Shown here: positions 27,612 to 37,506 of the stretch, one piece after another
Layout: each line of letters begins with the position of its first letter
Position numbering within the stretch: position 1 is the first letter of the stretch
Notes under the pieces: model-generated
What the model saw: only the letters and a program-made list of their open reading frames with translations
Database searches by the model: none
What the model was told of the DNA's origin: nothing
Position numbers and translations under genes: made by a program
Assembly: GCF_015291745.1 (NCBI RefSeq)
Contig: NZ_CP030060.1
Span: 915,291 to 979,290, forward strand
DNA length: 64,000 nt
Origin: Bradyrhizobium sp. CCBAU 53351
GTDB taxonomy: Bacteria; Pseudomonadota; Alphaproteobacteria; Rhizobiales; Xanthobacteraceae
Direction: 5' to 3'

Positions 27612-30049
27612 CGTGATGACTCCAGATTTTTCAGATTCGGGATGAGGTCGATAGCCCAGCTTGCTCCGCGGTGCTCAAGCCAGACCGCTAGAAACCCCTC
27701 GGCGCCGTGCTCGGCGACCAGGTGCTCGATTGCGAGTTGATCGGACTTGGCTGATGCGGCTGTAAAGGCGAGTGCGACCTCGCCGAGGCCAAGCTCGAAC
27801 ATGCGGTTGCCTCGGCGAGACTGGCAATAATAGTCGCGCTTCGGCGTTGCCCTGCTCAGGAGTTCGATTTGGCGATCATTGAGCCCGAACCGGCGATAGA
27901 TGGCTGTGATCTGCGGCTCGATCGCGCGCTCGTTTGGCAAGAGCAGCCGCGTCGGGCAGCTCTCGATGATTGCGGGGGCGATTGCCGAGCCGTCGATGTC
28001 GGAAAGGGACTGGGTGGCAAACACCACCGAGGCGTTCTTTTTTCGGAGCGTCTTCAGCCACTCCCGCAACTGTCCTGCGAAATCGGCATCATCGAGCGCT
28101 AGCCACCCCTCGTCGACGATGATCAATGTAGGCCTGCCGTCGAGCCGGTCACCGATCCGGTGAAAAAGATAAGCGAGTACGGCCGGCGCAGCCCCCGTTC
28201 CGATCAGTCCTTCGGTCTCAAATGCCTGGACTGAGGCTTCCCCAAGCCGCTCGAATTCTGCATCCAGCAGCCGCCCATAGGGCCCACCCAGACAATAGGG
28301 CTGGAGAGCGCGCTTGAGGACGTTCGACTGCAGAAGGACAGAAAGCCCGGTTAGCGTCCGCTCGGGTACCGGTGCCGAGGCAAGCGAGGTCAGGGCCGAC
28401 CACAGATGGTCCTTGCCTTCTGGAGAAAGATCGACCTTCTCTCGTGTAAGAAGAGCGGCCACCCAGTCAGTCGCCCAGGCCCGTTCGGCGGGATTGTCGA
28501 TCCAGGCCAGCGGCTGCAATGCGATCGGTGCGCCATCATCGGCCGACAACGCGCCACCAAGGTCGTGCCAATCGCCGCCCATGGCGATCGCGGCCGCCCG
28601 GATCGAGCCGCCAAAATCGAACGCGAACACCTGCGAGCCGGGATAGCGGCGGAACTGAAGGGCCATCAACGCGAGCAGAACCGATTTGCCGGCGCCGGTC
28701 GGTCCCACAACAAGAGTATGCCCGACGTCGCCAACGTGAAGGGAGAAGCGGAATGGCGTCGAGCCTTCCGTCTTGCCAAAGAGCAGCGGCGGCGCGTTGA
28801 AGTGCTGGTCCCTCGCCTCGCCTGCCCAGACGGCAGAGAGAGGAATCATGTGCGCGAGATTCAAGGTGGAGATCGGAGGCTGCCGAACATTGGCGTAGAC
28901 ATGGCCGGGGAGGCTGCCGAGCCACGCCTCGACGGCATTGACCGTCTCGACCATGCAGGTGAAATCGCGACCCTGAATGACCTTTTCCACTTGGCGTAGC
29001 TTTTCGTCGGCCGCCCTTGCATTCAGATCCCAAACGATGACAGTGGCGGTGACAAAGGCCTCTCCGATCTCGTCGGATCCAAGTTCCTGGAGCGCGGCGT
29101 CCGCGTCCATCGCCTTGTTGTGCGCATCGGTATCCAGCAGCGAGGATGCTTCGTTCGTCATCACCTCCTTCAGGATCGCGGCAATAGACTTCCGCTTGGC
29201 GAACCACTGCCGGCGAATTCGGGTTAGCAGCCTTGTGGCTTCTAGCTTGTCGAGCATGATGGCTCGGCTCGACCAGCGATAGGAGAAGGCAAGCCGATTG
29301 AGGTCATCAAGAATCCCAGGGGTCGTGGCGGTCGGGAAGCCGACGATCGTGAGCACCCGCAAATGCGCCGCTCCCAGCATCGGCTCCAGCCCTCCCGAGA
29401 GCGGCTGATCCGCCAGCAGAGCGTCCAGGTACATCGGGATCTCCGGGACGCGGACACGATGGCGCTTTGTCGAGATCGTCGCGTGAAGATAGGTCAGTGT
29501 TTCGCTGTCATCGAGCCAGCGGCATTCGGGCATGAAGCCTTCGATCAACTGCAGGAGGCGCGCCGTCCGATCAACGAAGCCAGCCAGCACCTGCCGCGCA
29601 TCGGCATCTTCGTTGCGAGCGCAGCCCTCATAGAGAAGCCGCTCGGCCCTTGCGGCATCTTCCGGCGGCGGAAGATAAAGGAGCGTAAGATAGTAGCTCG
29701 ACTCGTAGTGGACGCCCTCCTCCTCGAACTGGGCCTTGCGCTCGGCGTCAACGAGCGCGGAGGCGACGTCCGGGAACATGCTCGGCGGGTATGCTCCCGC
29801 GGAGTGACGCTGGGCTTCGACGAAGACCGCCCAGCCCGAGCCAAGGCGGCGCAGCGCATTGTTGAGCCGGCCGGCGACTGCGACGAGCTCCGCCGGTACC
29901 GCGCTGTCGAGATCGGGCCCGCGAAATTTGGCCGTGCGTTGGAACGAGCCATCCTTGTTCAGGACAATGCCCTCATCGACCAACGCGGCCCAGGGAAGGA
30001 AGTCCGCAAGGCGGGTGTTCGACTTGCGATATTCGGCAAGATTCAACAT
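27608..30049 (-). CDS. trbE: Conjugal transfer ATPase TrbE (VirB4-like)
   Basis: 813 residues from the ATG at 30049 (MLNLAEYRKSNTRLADFLPW). It has a CagE/TrbE/VirB N-terminal domain, a Walker A motif VGPTGAGKSVLLALMAL, and a Walker B region RPTLIIVDEGWLALDD followed by VVFATQSLSDID. VirB4-type ATPases power pilus biogenesis and substrate transfer. The frame is open 138 bases further upstream, inside trbD, but family proteins start at MLNLAEY. Full length, no frameshift. Confidence 0.94.
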   Translation of the reverse strand: MLNLAEYRKSNTRLADFLPWAALVDEGIVLNKDGSFQRTAKFRGPDLDSAVPAELVAVAGRLNNALRRLGSGWAVFVEAQRHSAGAYPPSMFPDVASALVDAERKAQFEEEGVHYESSYYLTLLYLPPPEDAARAERLLYEGCARNEDADARQVLAGFVDRTARLLQLIEGFMPECRWLDDSETLTYLHATISTKRHRVRVPEIPMYLDALLADQPLSGGLEPMLGAAHLRVLTIVGFPTATTPGILDDLNRLAFSYRWSSRAIMLDKLEATRLLTRIRRQWFAKRKSIAAILKEVMTNEASSLLDTDAHNKAMDADAALQELGSDEIGEAFVTATVIVWDLNARAADEKLRQVEKVIQGRDFTCMVETVNAVEAWLGSLPGHVYANVRQPPISTLNLAHMIPLSAVWAGEARDQHFNAPPLLFGKTEGSTPFRFSLHVGDVGHTLVVGPTGAGKSVLLALMALQFRRYPGSQVFAFDFGGSIRAAAIAMGGDWHDLGGALSADDGAPIALQPLAWIDNPAERAWATDWVAALLTREKVDLSPEGKDHLWSALTSLASAPVPERTLTGLSVLLQSNVLKRALQPYCLGGPYGRLLDAEFERLGEASVQAFETEGLIGTGAAPAVLAYLFHRIGDRLDGRPTLIIVDEGWLALDDADFAGQLREWLKTLRKKNASVVFATQSLSDIDGSAIAPAIIESCPTRLLLPNERAIEPQITAIYRRFGLNDRQIELLSRATPKRDYYCQSRRGNRMFELGLGEVALAFTAASAKSDQLAIEHLVAEHGAEGFLAVWLEHRGASWAIDLIPNLKNLESSR

Positions 30050-30060
30050 GGGAAAGGTTC

Positions 30061-30324
30061 CTAAAGATCGAAATGAGCGGGAATTCGCAGGTGGCGGTGT
30101 ACGACCTCGACGAAAGCGGGATCGCGCTTTGCGGCCCATACAGCTGCGGCGTGGCCGAGCGCCCAGAGCAGCAGGCCCGCGATCCACAGGCGCAATCCCA
30201 ATCCAAGTGCCGCTGCGAGCGTGCCATTGACGATCGCAACAGCTCTCGGCGCTCCGCCCATCAGGATCGGTTCGGTCAATGCGCGATGCACCGGCACGAG
30301 GAAGCCTGCGACGCCCTCCTGCAT
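30061..30324 (-). CDS. trbD: Conjugal transfer protein TrbD (VirB3-like)
   Basis: 87 residues, MQEGVAGFLVPVHRALTEPI, with one or two hydrophobic segments (AIVNGTLAAALGLGLRLWIA, LLLWALGHAAAVWAAKRDPA) and ending RHLRIPAHFDL. VirB3-type proteins work with the VirB4 ATPase at the inner membrane. The start shares one base with the trbC stop, and trbE begins 11 bases after its stop. Confidence 0.9.
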   Translation of the reverse strand: MQEGVAGFLVPVHRALTEPILMGGAPRAVAIVNGTLAAALGLGLRLWIAGLLLWALGHAAAVWAAKRDPAFVEVVHRHLRIPAHFDL

Positions 30325-30644
30325 CAGATCACCACGCCGCCGCCAAACGAGAAGAACGACAGGAAGAAACTCGAAGCCGCAAAGGCAATCGACAGGCCGA
30401 AGACGATCTGGATCAGCCGGCGAAAGCCGCCGGACGAATCGCCGAAGGCCAGCGTCAAGCCTGTGACCACGATGATGATGACCGCGATGATCTTGGCGAC
30501 AGGCCCCTCGACCGATTGCAGAATCTGGTTGAGCGGCTGCTCCCAGGGCATGTTGGAGCCGGCGGCCATGACGGGGGTAGCGGTCGTGGTCATGGCAATC
30601 AAGGCCAGGGTGAAAGCTTGCGAAGTCTGGAGGCGATGGTTCAC
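30324..30644 (-). CDS. trbC: Conjugal transfer pilin TrbC (VirB2-like)
   Basis: 106 residues. A signal-peptide region (AFTLALIAMTTTATPVMAAG) is followed by two hydrophobic helices (VAKIIAVIIIVVTGLTLAFG and IVFGLSIAFAASSFFLSFF), as in VirB2/TrbC propilins, which are processed and polymerised into the conjugative pilus. Start and stop overlap the neighbouring trbB and trbD. Confidence 0.92.
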   Translation of the reverse strand: MNHRLQTSQAFTLALIAMTTTATPVMAAGSNMPWEQPLNQILQSVEGPVAKIIAVIIIVVTGLTLAFGDSSGGFRRLIQIVFGLSIAFAASSFFLSFFSFGGGVVI

Positions 30645-31609
30645 TTGAGATCTCCTGCTGGTGAAAGACTGTAGTCGCCGCCCGCACTGATGCCCTCGAC
30701 GCGGGCGAGCTCGGCAAGGCGGCGATCGGCGCCGCGCCCCGAAAGGACGGCGATGACATTGATGGTCTCGGCAATGAGCGCGCGCGGGACGGTGACGACC
30801 GCCTCCTGGATGAGCTGCTCCAGGCGACGTAGCGCCCCGAGCGCAGAACCTGCGTGGATCGTGCCGATGCCGCCGGGATGCCCCGTGCCCCAGGCCTTGA
30901 GGAGATCGAGCGCCTCCGCGCCTCGGACCTCACCGATTGGAATTCGATCCGGCCGCAGCCGAAGTGAAGAGCGCACGAGGTCAGACAGCGAGACCACGCC
31001 GTCCTTGGTTCGCAGAGACACGAGGTTTGCTGCCAGGCATTGCAGCTCCCTGGTATCTTCGATCAGAACGACCCGGTCGGAGGTCTTGGCAACCTCCACC
31101 AGCAGCGCATTGGTCAGCGTGGTCTTGCCTGTCGACGTGCCGCCCGCGACGAGGATGTTCTGTCGCCCGGCAACGGCGTCCCGCAGCATCGCGGCTTGAC
31201 CGGCGCGCATGATCCCGGCGGCGACGTAATCGTCGAGCGTAAAGACAGCGACCGCTGGCTTTCGGATCGCAAAGGTCGGCCGAGCCACGACCGGCGGCAA
31301 CAATCCCTCGAACCGCTCTCCGGTTTCCGGCAGCTCGGCCGAGATCCGGGGAGCAGCTCCATGGACCTCTGCACCGACATGATGCGCGACCAGCCGAATG
31401 ATGCGCTCCCCGTCCGCAGGTGACAGCTGCTGGCCGGTATCCTCCAAACCGCCGGACAGGCGGTCGATCCAGAGCCGCCCATCGGGATTGAGCATCACTT
31501 CGATGACGGCATCGTCTTCGAGATAGCGCGCGACCGCAGGCCCGAGCGCGCTGCGCAGCATGCGCGCGCCGCGCGAGATCGCCTCCGCTTGAGCCGACTG
31601 GATTATCAC
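30641..31609 (-). CDS. trbB: Conjugal transfer ATPase TrbB (VirB11-like)
   Basis: 322 residues. Type II/IV secretion ATPase: Walker A in [20 protein letters not shown], the Asp box [11 protein letters not shown], the [20 protein letters not shown]alker B region, and the HIS box [16 protein letters not shown]. It is a hexameric cytoplasmic motor. It is the first gene of the trb block; 153 bases separate it from copG, which may hold a promoter. Confidence 0.94.
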   Translation of the reverse strand: MIIQSAQAEAISRGARMLRSALGPAVARYLEDDAVIEVMLNPDGRLWIDRLSGGLEDTGQQLSPADGERIIRLVAHHVGAEVHGAAPRISAELPETGERFEGLLPPVVARPTFAIRKPAVAVFTLDDYVAAGIMRAGQAAMLRDAVAGRQNILVAGGTSTGKTTLTNALLVEVAKTSDRVVLIEDTRELQCLAANLVSLRTKDGVVSLSDLVRSSLRLRPDRIPIGEVRGAEALDLLKAWGTGHPGGIGTIHAGSALGALRRLEQLIQEAVVTVPRALIAETINVIAVLSGRGADRRLAELARVEGISAGGDYSLSPAGDLK

Positions 31610-31762
31610 GAGAGCCCCATTCGCTTGAGAGCGCCCCCCACGAGCGCCTCAGATGGGGACGATTAGAAAAACCACGATGGAAGATGACGCAACAACGTGG
31701 CTCGTCGGATCGTAGGCTAGCGTAGAAAGAGAAACATTGGCGCAAAGCCTCAACAACCGATG

Positions 31763-32191
31763 TCAGTTGCTGTCTCCGTCCGCCGGCTGCCGAACGATAT
31801 CTTCGGGAATCTCGCGCAGAAAACTCTGCCCCTTTTGCAGGCGACGGCCGAGCGTCTCGACAAAACCCTCGAAGCGCTCACGCCCCTTGGCTTGGGCGGC
31901 AGCCTGGGCGTCGGAGGGAAGCGGGGGCGTGACTGTCAACCAGAACCGCACGAACAGAGCCAGAGTTTCAGCGGTAAGTCCGAGGTCGCGTTCGAGGCGT
32001 TGCATTTGGCGCGATATCCTGTCGAGACGACGCGAAAAGGCGGCTTCCCGCCGGTCCGAGCCATCTGGGGACAGGAACGAGCTGACTGCCGCCTCGACGA
32101 TTGCAGAGCGTGAGATGTTTTTTCGATCGGCAAGTTCCGTGATCTGTGCCAACAGCTCTGGAGGGAAGTAGACGTTCATGCGGTTGCGCAT
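31763..32191 (-). CDS. CopG-family ribbon-helix-helix regulator
   Basis: 142 residues from ATG 32191 (MRNRMNVYFPPELLAQITEL), preceded by GAGAAG seven bases upstream. The N-terminal ribbon-helix-helix is followed by SRSAIVEAAVSSFLSPDG and a helical C-terminal part. A CopG-type protein is standard between traG and trbB in this class of element and is presumed to regulate the transfer operon. It begins eight bases after the traG stop. Confidence 0.85.
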   Translation of the reverse strand: MRNRMNVYFPPELLAQITELADRKNISRSAIVEAAVSSFLSPDGSDRREAAFSRRLDRISRQMQRLERDLGLTAETLALFVRFWLTVTPPLPSDAQAAAQAKGRERFEGFVETLGRRLQKGQSFLREIPEDIVRQPADGDSN

Positions 32192-32198
32192 GATCTTC

Positions 32199-34181
32199 TC
32201 ACAATTCAATGCCATCATTCGGGTCGAGTGCGGCTTGCCGCGCAACGCCGCGCATCTTCTGCCGCAGCAGGCGCGACTGGCGCGCGGCATCTTCGTCGTC
32301 TTCCAGCACGGCGAATTCCTCGGCCGGCGCGACCTCCGTCGTTTCCTTAACGATGGCGAGGTGATCCGGAAGCTCGGGCTCTCGCCGCAGTCCGCCATTG
32401 GCCGTGTCAGCGTCGCCACCGCCAATGTCCGCGGGCGTCTTATCGGGAATAGCGGCCTTCAGCCCTGACCAGCTGTCGGCGCGAGAAGACCTTCGGATCT
32501 TGACGGGATCTGGCGGGGGAAGTACGCGCTCGGCAAATCGCTCATCCTCGTAGTAGCGCACTTTTCTCGCACGGATTGGAGGAGTGCCTGCCACCATCAC
32601 GATCTCCTCTGACGGCGGCAGCTGCATGACCTCTCCCGGGGTCAGAAGCGGCCGCGCGGTATCTTGGCGAGAGACCATGAGATGGCCGAGCCATGGGTTG
32701 AGCCGATGGCCGGCGTAGTTCTTCATGGAGCGTATTTCGGTTGCCGTGCCTAGCGCATCGGAGACGCGCCTTGCGGTGCGCTCATCATTGGTCGCAAAGC
32801 TTACCCGGACATGACAGTTGTCTAGGATCGCGTTATTCGGGCCGTAGGCCTTCTCGATCTGGTTGAGCGACTGGGCAATGAGGAACGCCTTGATGCCGTA
32901 GCCGGCCATGAAAGCCAGTGCCGACTCGAAAAAATCAAGTCGTCCCAAAGCTGGAAATTCATCCAGCATCAGCAACACGCGGTGACGGCGATCCTTATCC
33001 TGAAGGTCCTCGGTGATCCGCCGCCCGATTTGGTTGAGGATCAAGCGGACTAGTGGCTTGGTTCGCGAAATATCCGAGGGCGGCACGACCAGGTAGAGCG
33101 TGGTGGGGCAGTTGTCTGCGATAAGGTCGGCGATCCGCCAATCGCAGCGGCTTGTCACTTCGGCGACGACGGGATCCCGATAAAGTCCGAGGAAGGACAT
33201 CGCTGTCGAAAGCACACCCGAGCGTTCATTCTCGGATTTGTTCAGCAGCTCTCTTGCCGTAGAGGCGACGACCGGATGCGGCCCCTGGTCCTTGAGGTGT
33301 GCTGTCGTCATCATCGCGTTCAGCGTCGTTTCGATCGGCCGCTTGGGATCCGATAGAAAAGCGGCGACGCCGGCGAGCGTCTTATTGGGCTCGGCATAGA
33401 GGACGTGAAGGATTGCCCCGACGAGCAGGGAATGACTGGTTTTCTCCCAATGGTTCCGCTTGTCGAGCGAGCCCTCGGGGTCTACGAGCACATCTGCGAC
33501 GTTCTGGACGTCCCTGACCTCCCACTCCCCGCGCCGGACCTCCAGAAGCGGATTATAGGCTGATGATCTGGCATTGGTCGGATCGAACAGCAGCACACGG
33601 CCGTGCTTCGACCGAAACCCGGCTGTGAGCTGCCAGTTCTCACCCTTGATGTCGTGCACGATGGCCGAGTGCGGCCATGTCAGCAGCGAGGGGACGACGA
33701 GCCCGACGCCCTTGCCGGACCTCGTTGGAGCAAAGCAGAGGACGTGCTCGGGCCCATCGTGACGCAGGTCGTTCTTCTCCAGTCGGCCAAGCACAACCCC
33801 GTCCGCGCTCAGCAAACCTCCCGCCCTCACCTCCTCAAGCTTGGCCCATCGGGCCGAGCCATAGGTGGCAACGTCCTTGGCCTCCCGGGCGCGCCAGACA
33901 GACATGGCGATGGCCACGGCGATGGAGAGAAAGCTTCCAGAGGCGGCGATGTAGGCGCCCTCGGTGAATACGTCAGGTGCATAGGCGTCGAACACGAACC
34001 ACCACCAGAAGAACTCGGGCGGGTAATAGACCGCAAATCCATACATCTTGAACCAGGGCAGACCGAGCTCGGGTTGGAAGGCCAAGCGCCAGGCCGTCCA
34101 CTCCGTCGCGCTCCAGATCGTGAGCAGGACGATCGCGCCGACAGCCACGAGCTGCCCCCACAAGATCTTGGTTCCGGACAT
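32199..34181 (-). CDS. traG: Type IV coupling protein TraG (VirD4-like)
   Basis: 660 residues from ATG 34181 (MSGTKILWGQLVAVGAIVLL), behind a GGAGAG site. Two N-terminal membrane helices precede the cytoplasmic ATPase with Walker A CFAPTRSGKGVGLVVPSLL and Walker B LLMLDEFPALGRLDFFE. It links the relaxase-DNA complex to the secretion channel. The C-terminal extension (after about 560) is acidic. It lies 43 bases after the relaxase gene. Confidence 0.94.
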   Translation of the reverse strand: MSGTKILWGQLVAVGAIVLLTIWSATEWTAWRLAFQPELGLPWFKMYGFAVYYPPEFFWWWFVFDAYAPDVFTEGAYIAASGSFLSIAVAIAMSVWRAREAKDVATYGSARWAKLEEVRAGGLLSADGVVLGRLEKNDLRHDGPEHVLCFAPTRSGKGVGLVVPSLLTWPHSAIVHDIKGENWQLTAGFRSKHGRVLLFDPTNARSSAYNPLLEVRRGEWEVRDVQNVADVLVDPEGSLDKRNHWEKTSHSLLVGAILHVLYAEPNKTLAGVAAFLSDPKRPIETTLNAMMTTAHLKDQGPHPVVASTARELLNKSENERSGVLSTAMSFLGLYRDPVVAEVTSRCDWRIADLIADNCPTTLYLVVPPSDISRTKPLVRLILNQIGRRITEDLQDKDRRHRVLLMLDEFPALGRLDFFESALAFMAGYGIKAFLIAQSLNQIEKAYGPNNAILDNCHVRVSFATNDERTARRVSDALGTATEIRSMKNYAGHRLNPWLGHLMVSRQDTARPLLTPGEVMQLPPSEEIVMVAGTPPIRARKVRYYEDERFAERVLPPPDPVKIRRSSRADSWSGLKAAIPDKTPADIGGGDADTANGGLRREPELPDHLAIVKETTEVAPAEEFAVLEDDEDAARQSRLLRQKMRGVARQAALDPNDGIEL

Positions 34182-34224
34182 CGACAAGGCTCTCCTTCGC
34201 TGAATGACGCTCTGGCCAAGGAAA

Positions 34225-35982
34225 TCAAAGACCGAGGTCGCGCTTGCGGCCGAAACTCCACTCGATCCCACCGCCATCCCTAACGCTTCCCGTCACATGC
34301 TGGCCGAGGCGTTTTTCCAGTTCGCGCGTCCAGGGGACGAGTTGAAAGCCAAGCCCATTGTCGATCAATGCAAAGCGGCCCGACGTGAGGGACAGGCTCT
34401 TTCGGTATGTTCCTGCGACCTGCTCACCGACTGCGGCTTGCGCGTGAGGCAAGCCGGTCTCGGCCGCGATTTCGGCACCGGCCGCCTCTAGCTCCCGGCG
34501 CCGCAGCGTATTGAGGAGATCGCGTTGCAGGATGATGCGCCCTCCCGCTCGGTGTGCGAGCCCTGCTTCTGCAAGATGTTCGGCTCGCGCCTGCATCGCT
34601 TGCCGAGCCTCCCGCCCGAAGCCGCCCAAGGCGAGCGGCATCGAATCGCGCTCGACCAGTCGGTGGTCGAGCCAGGTTGCTCCCGGCGCACCTATTTGCG
34701 CGGGAAGATCGAAATCCGAGCGATTGGCGAGCACGCGCGTCGGCCGCTGCTCGTCCATCCCACCGAACTGCCTGACTTCGACAATGCCGCCAATGGGGGG
34801 CGCCTGTTCGAATGCCTCAAGACCACGAAAGCGGACGTGATGGAGCCGTCCGTCGGTCGCATCAATGAGCGCATAGGCTTCGCCGGTGAGCTCGTCGTGT
34901 AGCCCGGTTGCCAATAATCGCCCGATAATCGGTGCGGTCGTTCTTTCCCCCGTAACGGCGAATTCCGAGAGACTTCGTTCCTGTCCCCGCTCTGTCATCG
35001 CTTGATGCATGGTCTTGATGATATCGCCCCGAATTGCAAGGTCTCTGAGATGGGGTTCTGCGTCCAAACCCACCATCCACTCACCGGGTACCGCCGATGA
35101 GGCAAGGCCCATCTTTTGCAGATGCTGAAGGCGCCCGATCATAAGGCGGCGGATTTCGGGGTCAGATATCCCTTCCCGATCGGGCCGCAGGTCGAGATAG
35201 CCGGTCTCGTCGGCAGCCAGACGGATCTCGCGGTCGAGCCGTGTCCATCTTTCGGCGAAGACTTCGCGTTCGAGAGCCCTGCGGATCTCGTGCTCGGCTT
35301 TGGGCCCGAGCTCGATGGATGCCAGCTCTTCCGCGCGAGAGCGTAGTCCCTGGCTGATATAGTCGCGGGAGATCACGAGGTCCTCAACGTTGTCGCTGAC
35401 CCCGCGAACAAGCAGGTGAATGTGTGGATTGTCCGTGTTCCAGTGATCGACGGCGACCCAGTCGAGCCGTGTGCCGAGGTCCGCCTTCATCTGCCTGGCG
35501 AGATCGCGCGTGAACGCTTTCAGATCGCTCATCTCGCCCCCGTCCTCGGGTGCGATGATGAATCGAAAATGATGCCGATCGCCCTTGCAACGCTCGGCGA
35601 AGGCGCTGCCATCAACCTCTTCGCGTTCGGCGTCAAACAGCGAGGCTCTCTCGCCGCTGCGGGTCACGCCATCGCGCCGGAGGTACGAGATATGCGCCGC
35701 GAGTGATGCCGAGCCGAATGCCAATCCCTTATGCCGCGCGACCCGCGCCTTCACGGTCACGCGGCGCGCAGCGCTAAACAGACGGTTGCGGGCAAACTGG
35801 AGCCGGCCGCGGCCGAACGTCGAGCGCCCGACGCGTCCTCCGCGGCTCATCGAGGAGGCGGAGGTGTGGCCCGCCTTCTGCGCCGCTTGCAGTACCTGAT
35901 TGAAGAAGCTCTTGGCCTTGGGCGCGCGCGTGCTGCGGATGCGGCCGGGCCGGATGTGAAGTTCGCTGTCCTTGGTATTCAC
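34225..35982 (-). CDS. rlxS: Conjugative relaxase (RlxS/VirD2-like, DUF3363)
   Basis: 585 residues if translation starts at GTG 35982 (VNTKDSELHIRPGRIRSTRA), chosen because GAGGAAAG lies upstream and family proteins begin close to the RIRPGRIR motif; an ATG at 36027 is possible. The N-terminal relaxase domain has HHFRFIIAPEDG and the metal-binding NPHIHLLVRG (His187, His189). A DUF3363 region follows from about residue 300. It nicks oriT and pilots the strand. In related ICEs oriT lies directly upstream, where hairpins are seen here. It is first in the rlxS-traG-copG-trb series. Confidence 0.9.
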   Translation of the reverse strand: MNTKDSELHIRPGRIRSTRAPKAKSFFNQVLQAAQKAGHTSASSMSRGGRVGRSTFGRGRLQFARNRLFSAARRVTVKARVARHKGLAFGSASLAAHISYLRRDGVTRSGERASLFDAEREEVDGSAFAERCKGDRHHFRFIIAPEDGGEMSDLKAFTRDLARQMKADLGTRLDWVAVDHWNTDNPHIHLLVRGVSDNVEDLVISRDYISQGLRSRAEELASIELGPKAEHEIRRALEREVFAERWTRLDREIRLAADETGYLDLRPDREGISDPEIRRLMIGRLQHLQKMGLASSAVPGEWMVGLDAEPHLRDLAIRGDIIKTMHQAMTERGQERSLSEFAVTGERTTAPIIGRLLATGLHDELTGEAYALIDATDGRLHHVRFRGLEAFEQAPPIGGIVEVRQFGGMDEQRPTRVLANRSDFDLPAQIGAPGATWLDHRLVERDSMPLALGGFGREARQAMQARAEHLAEAGLAHRAGGRIILQRDLLNTLRRRELEAAGAEIAAETGLPHAQAAVGEQVAGTYRKSLSLTSGRFALIDNGLGFQLVPWTRELEKRLGQHVTGSVRDGGGIEWSFGRKRDLGL

Positions 35983-36606
35983 GGTCGTTCTTTCCTCGTA
36001 AATCTTAGTCAGTACCGAAAGATGCATTGAATTTGCTTGTGAATGTTCAAAGCGCGGCACGCGCCACGACCGATCGGCACGCCAGAACCCAAGCCATGGC
36101 AATGGCTTGGCGTTCGACGGGCGAGCCGCTTTTATCTTGCCCTAGCCCGTCGTTCTTTGTTACTCGCTCTTCCTTCCTCTAGTTGACGAACATTTCGTCT
36201 GCTGGTCCACGGATCAGCAGACAAATCTCCTGCCTTTTCGCCTGCAAAGGAGGGAGATTTACGGCAAAGAGCAGTTGGGATTCATTGTGGTGGATCCTCC
36301 AACAGCGCCTGCAGAAACACGTCGGCTGGTGGCCGATTCATTGGGAAAAAAACAGCCGCGACGTGGCAGTTAGTTTGCGAAGCGCACACTGTTTGCGAGC
36401 GCTTGCGATAGCGATCGTTACCCGAAGGGCCGAGACACCCATAGGGTGGCTCGGTGAGGAGCGAAGCGACGAGTAGAGCGCGGGCCGAAGGCATCGCCCA
36501 TATGCCGTATGCAGATGCCGGACGCTTACGGTCGTTCACCTCCGCCCCTCTCACTTCTCGCCGATCGCTCGCTGACATGTGTTCCGCTCCGCAACCGCGC
36601 TTCTGA
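35983..36606. other. Hairpin-rich region upstream of the relaxase: candidate oriT
   Basis: 624 bases without a gene but with closely spaced inverted repeats: CCAAGCCAT/ATGGCTTGG with 4-base loop (36089-36110), GACGGGC/GCCCGTC (36116-36151), GTCTGCTG/CAGCAGAC (36197-36222), AAATCTCC/GGAGATTT (36223-36260), and CGAGACACCC-ATA-GGGTGGCTCG (36431-36453). In ICEMlSym-type elements oriT is upstream of rlxS. The nick site cannot be fixed by eye. Confidence 0.6.
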
Positions 36607-37506
36607 TCATTGCATGGTGCGAGAATCGGTCCGCGCCACGAATAGACCAGTCGAGCTTGGAACGATCCGCAGAATATCTCGCGAGGAGATAGCGTTCATG
36701 ATGTCTGCCGAAGGCACAATCCTTATCGACCGGTCGTCCGTTCTCGGCATGTCAGTTGGCTTATGAGTTGACTGCGGAATGAGCAGCGACGATGCTGATG
36801 ACGTGACGCCAGCCTTCCAGGTCGGTTGCTGATCGACGTCCAGCACGGACCCAAGCCTCTTCACATAGGCTTGGGTTTCGACAGGCAATGGACGCCCGGC
36901 AAGATGCTCCTGATAGCGCAGCGGTCCTGCGTGATAGGCAGCAAATACGCCGTTCGGTCCGAAGCGGTCGAGCATTTCACGCAGATACGCCGTTCCTGCC
37001 AGGATGTTGTCACGGGGGTCGAACGGATCGCTGCCGAGGGCGTGCCGGCGGCGCAATTCGGCCCAGGTGTCGGGCATGAGCTGCATCAGCCCCATGGCGC
37101 CTTTGGGCGATCTGGCACGAACGTCTCCAGTGCTTTCGACAGCCATCACCTCGACAATCCAGGAGACTGGAATGGAAAAACGCTGTGAAGCTTCGATGAT
37201 GAAGGTTTCGAATGGCTGGGCCCCTTCGTGCTCCGCCCCTGTTGCTGTCTCCTCGGCGACCGAAGCACTGCAAAGCGCGAGCACGAGCAACAGGAAGGGT
37301 GCAGCGAACAGGCGCGCGCCAAACTGTGCCAGGTACGTCCTCCTGCGCGCCTCTTCCCGATGGAGAAAGCCTTTGTGCGCGCCATTCAGCAGCGGGAGGT
37401 GTTCCTCCCTAACATCGCCTTTGCATGGAGGAGCCGGAATGGAGAAAGGGCCTTGCGGTCCATCGAACAAGCGCATGGTGAAATGAATATGACGAACACA
37501 CCTCAT
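36607..37506 (-). CDS. Lytic transglycosylase for conjugation (VirB1-like)
   Basis: 299 residues from the ATG at 37506, which shares a base with the traF stop (TGATG). A hydrophobic segment near residues 65-85 (LFAAPFLLLVLALCSASVAE) precedes the SLT domain: VSWIVEVMAVESTGD with catalytic Glu, SPKGAMGLMQLMPDTWAELR, DNILAGTAYLREMLDRFG and FAAYHAGP. It opens the peptidoglycan for assembly of the transfer channel. The C-terminal extension after about 220 is Ser-rich and not recognised. This is the last gene of the operon that begins with the RdfS-like gene. Confidence 0.85.
   Translation of the reverse strand: MRCVRHIHFTMRLFDGPQGPFSIPAPPCKGDVREEHLPLLNGAHKGFLHREEARRRTYLAQFGARLFAAPFLLLVLALCSASVAEETATGAEHEGAQPFETFIIEASQRFSIPVSWIVEVMAVESTGDVRARSPKGAMGLMQLMPDTWAELRRRHALGSDPFDPRDNILAGTAYLREMLDRFGPNGVFAAYHAGPLRYQEHLAGRPLPVETQAYVKRLGSVLDVDQQPTWKAGVTSSASSLLIPQSTHKPTDMPRTDDRSIRIVPSADIMNAISSRDILRIVPSSTGLFVARTDSRTMQ

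Noticed and set aside
28406..28999. Open frames opposite trbE
   Set aside because: They are antisense to a conserved ATPase gene, have no ribosome-binding sites and no family resemblance.
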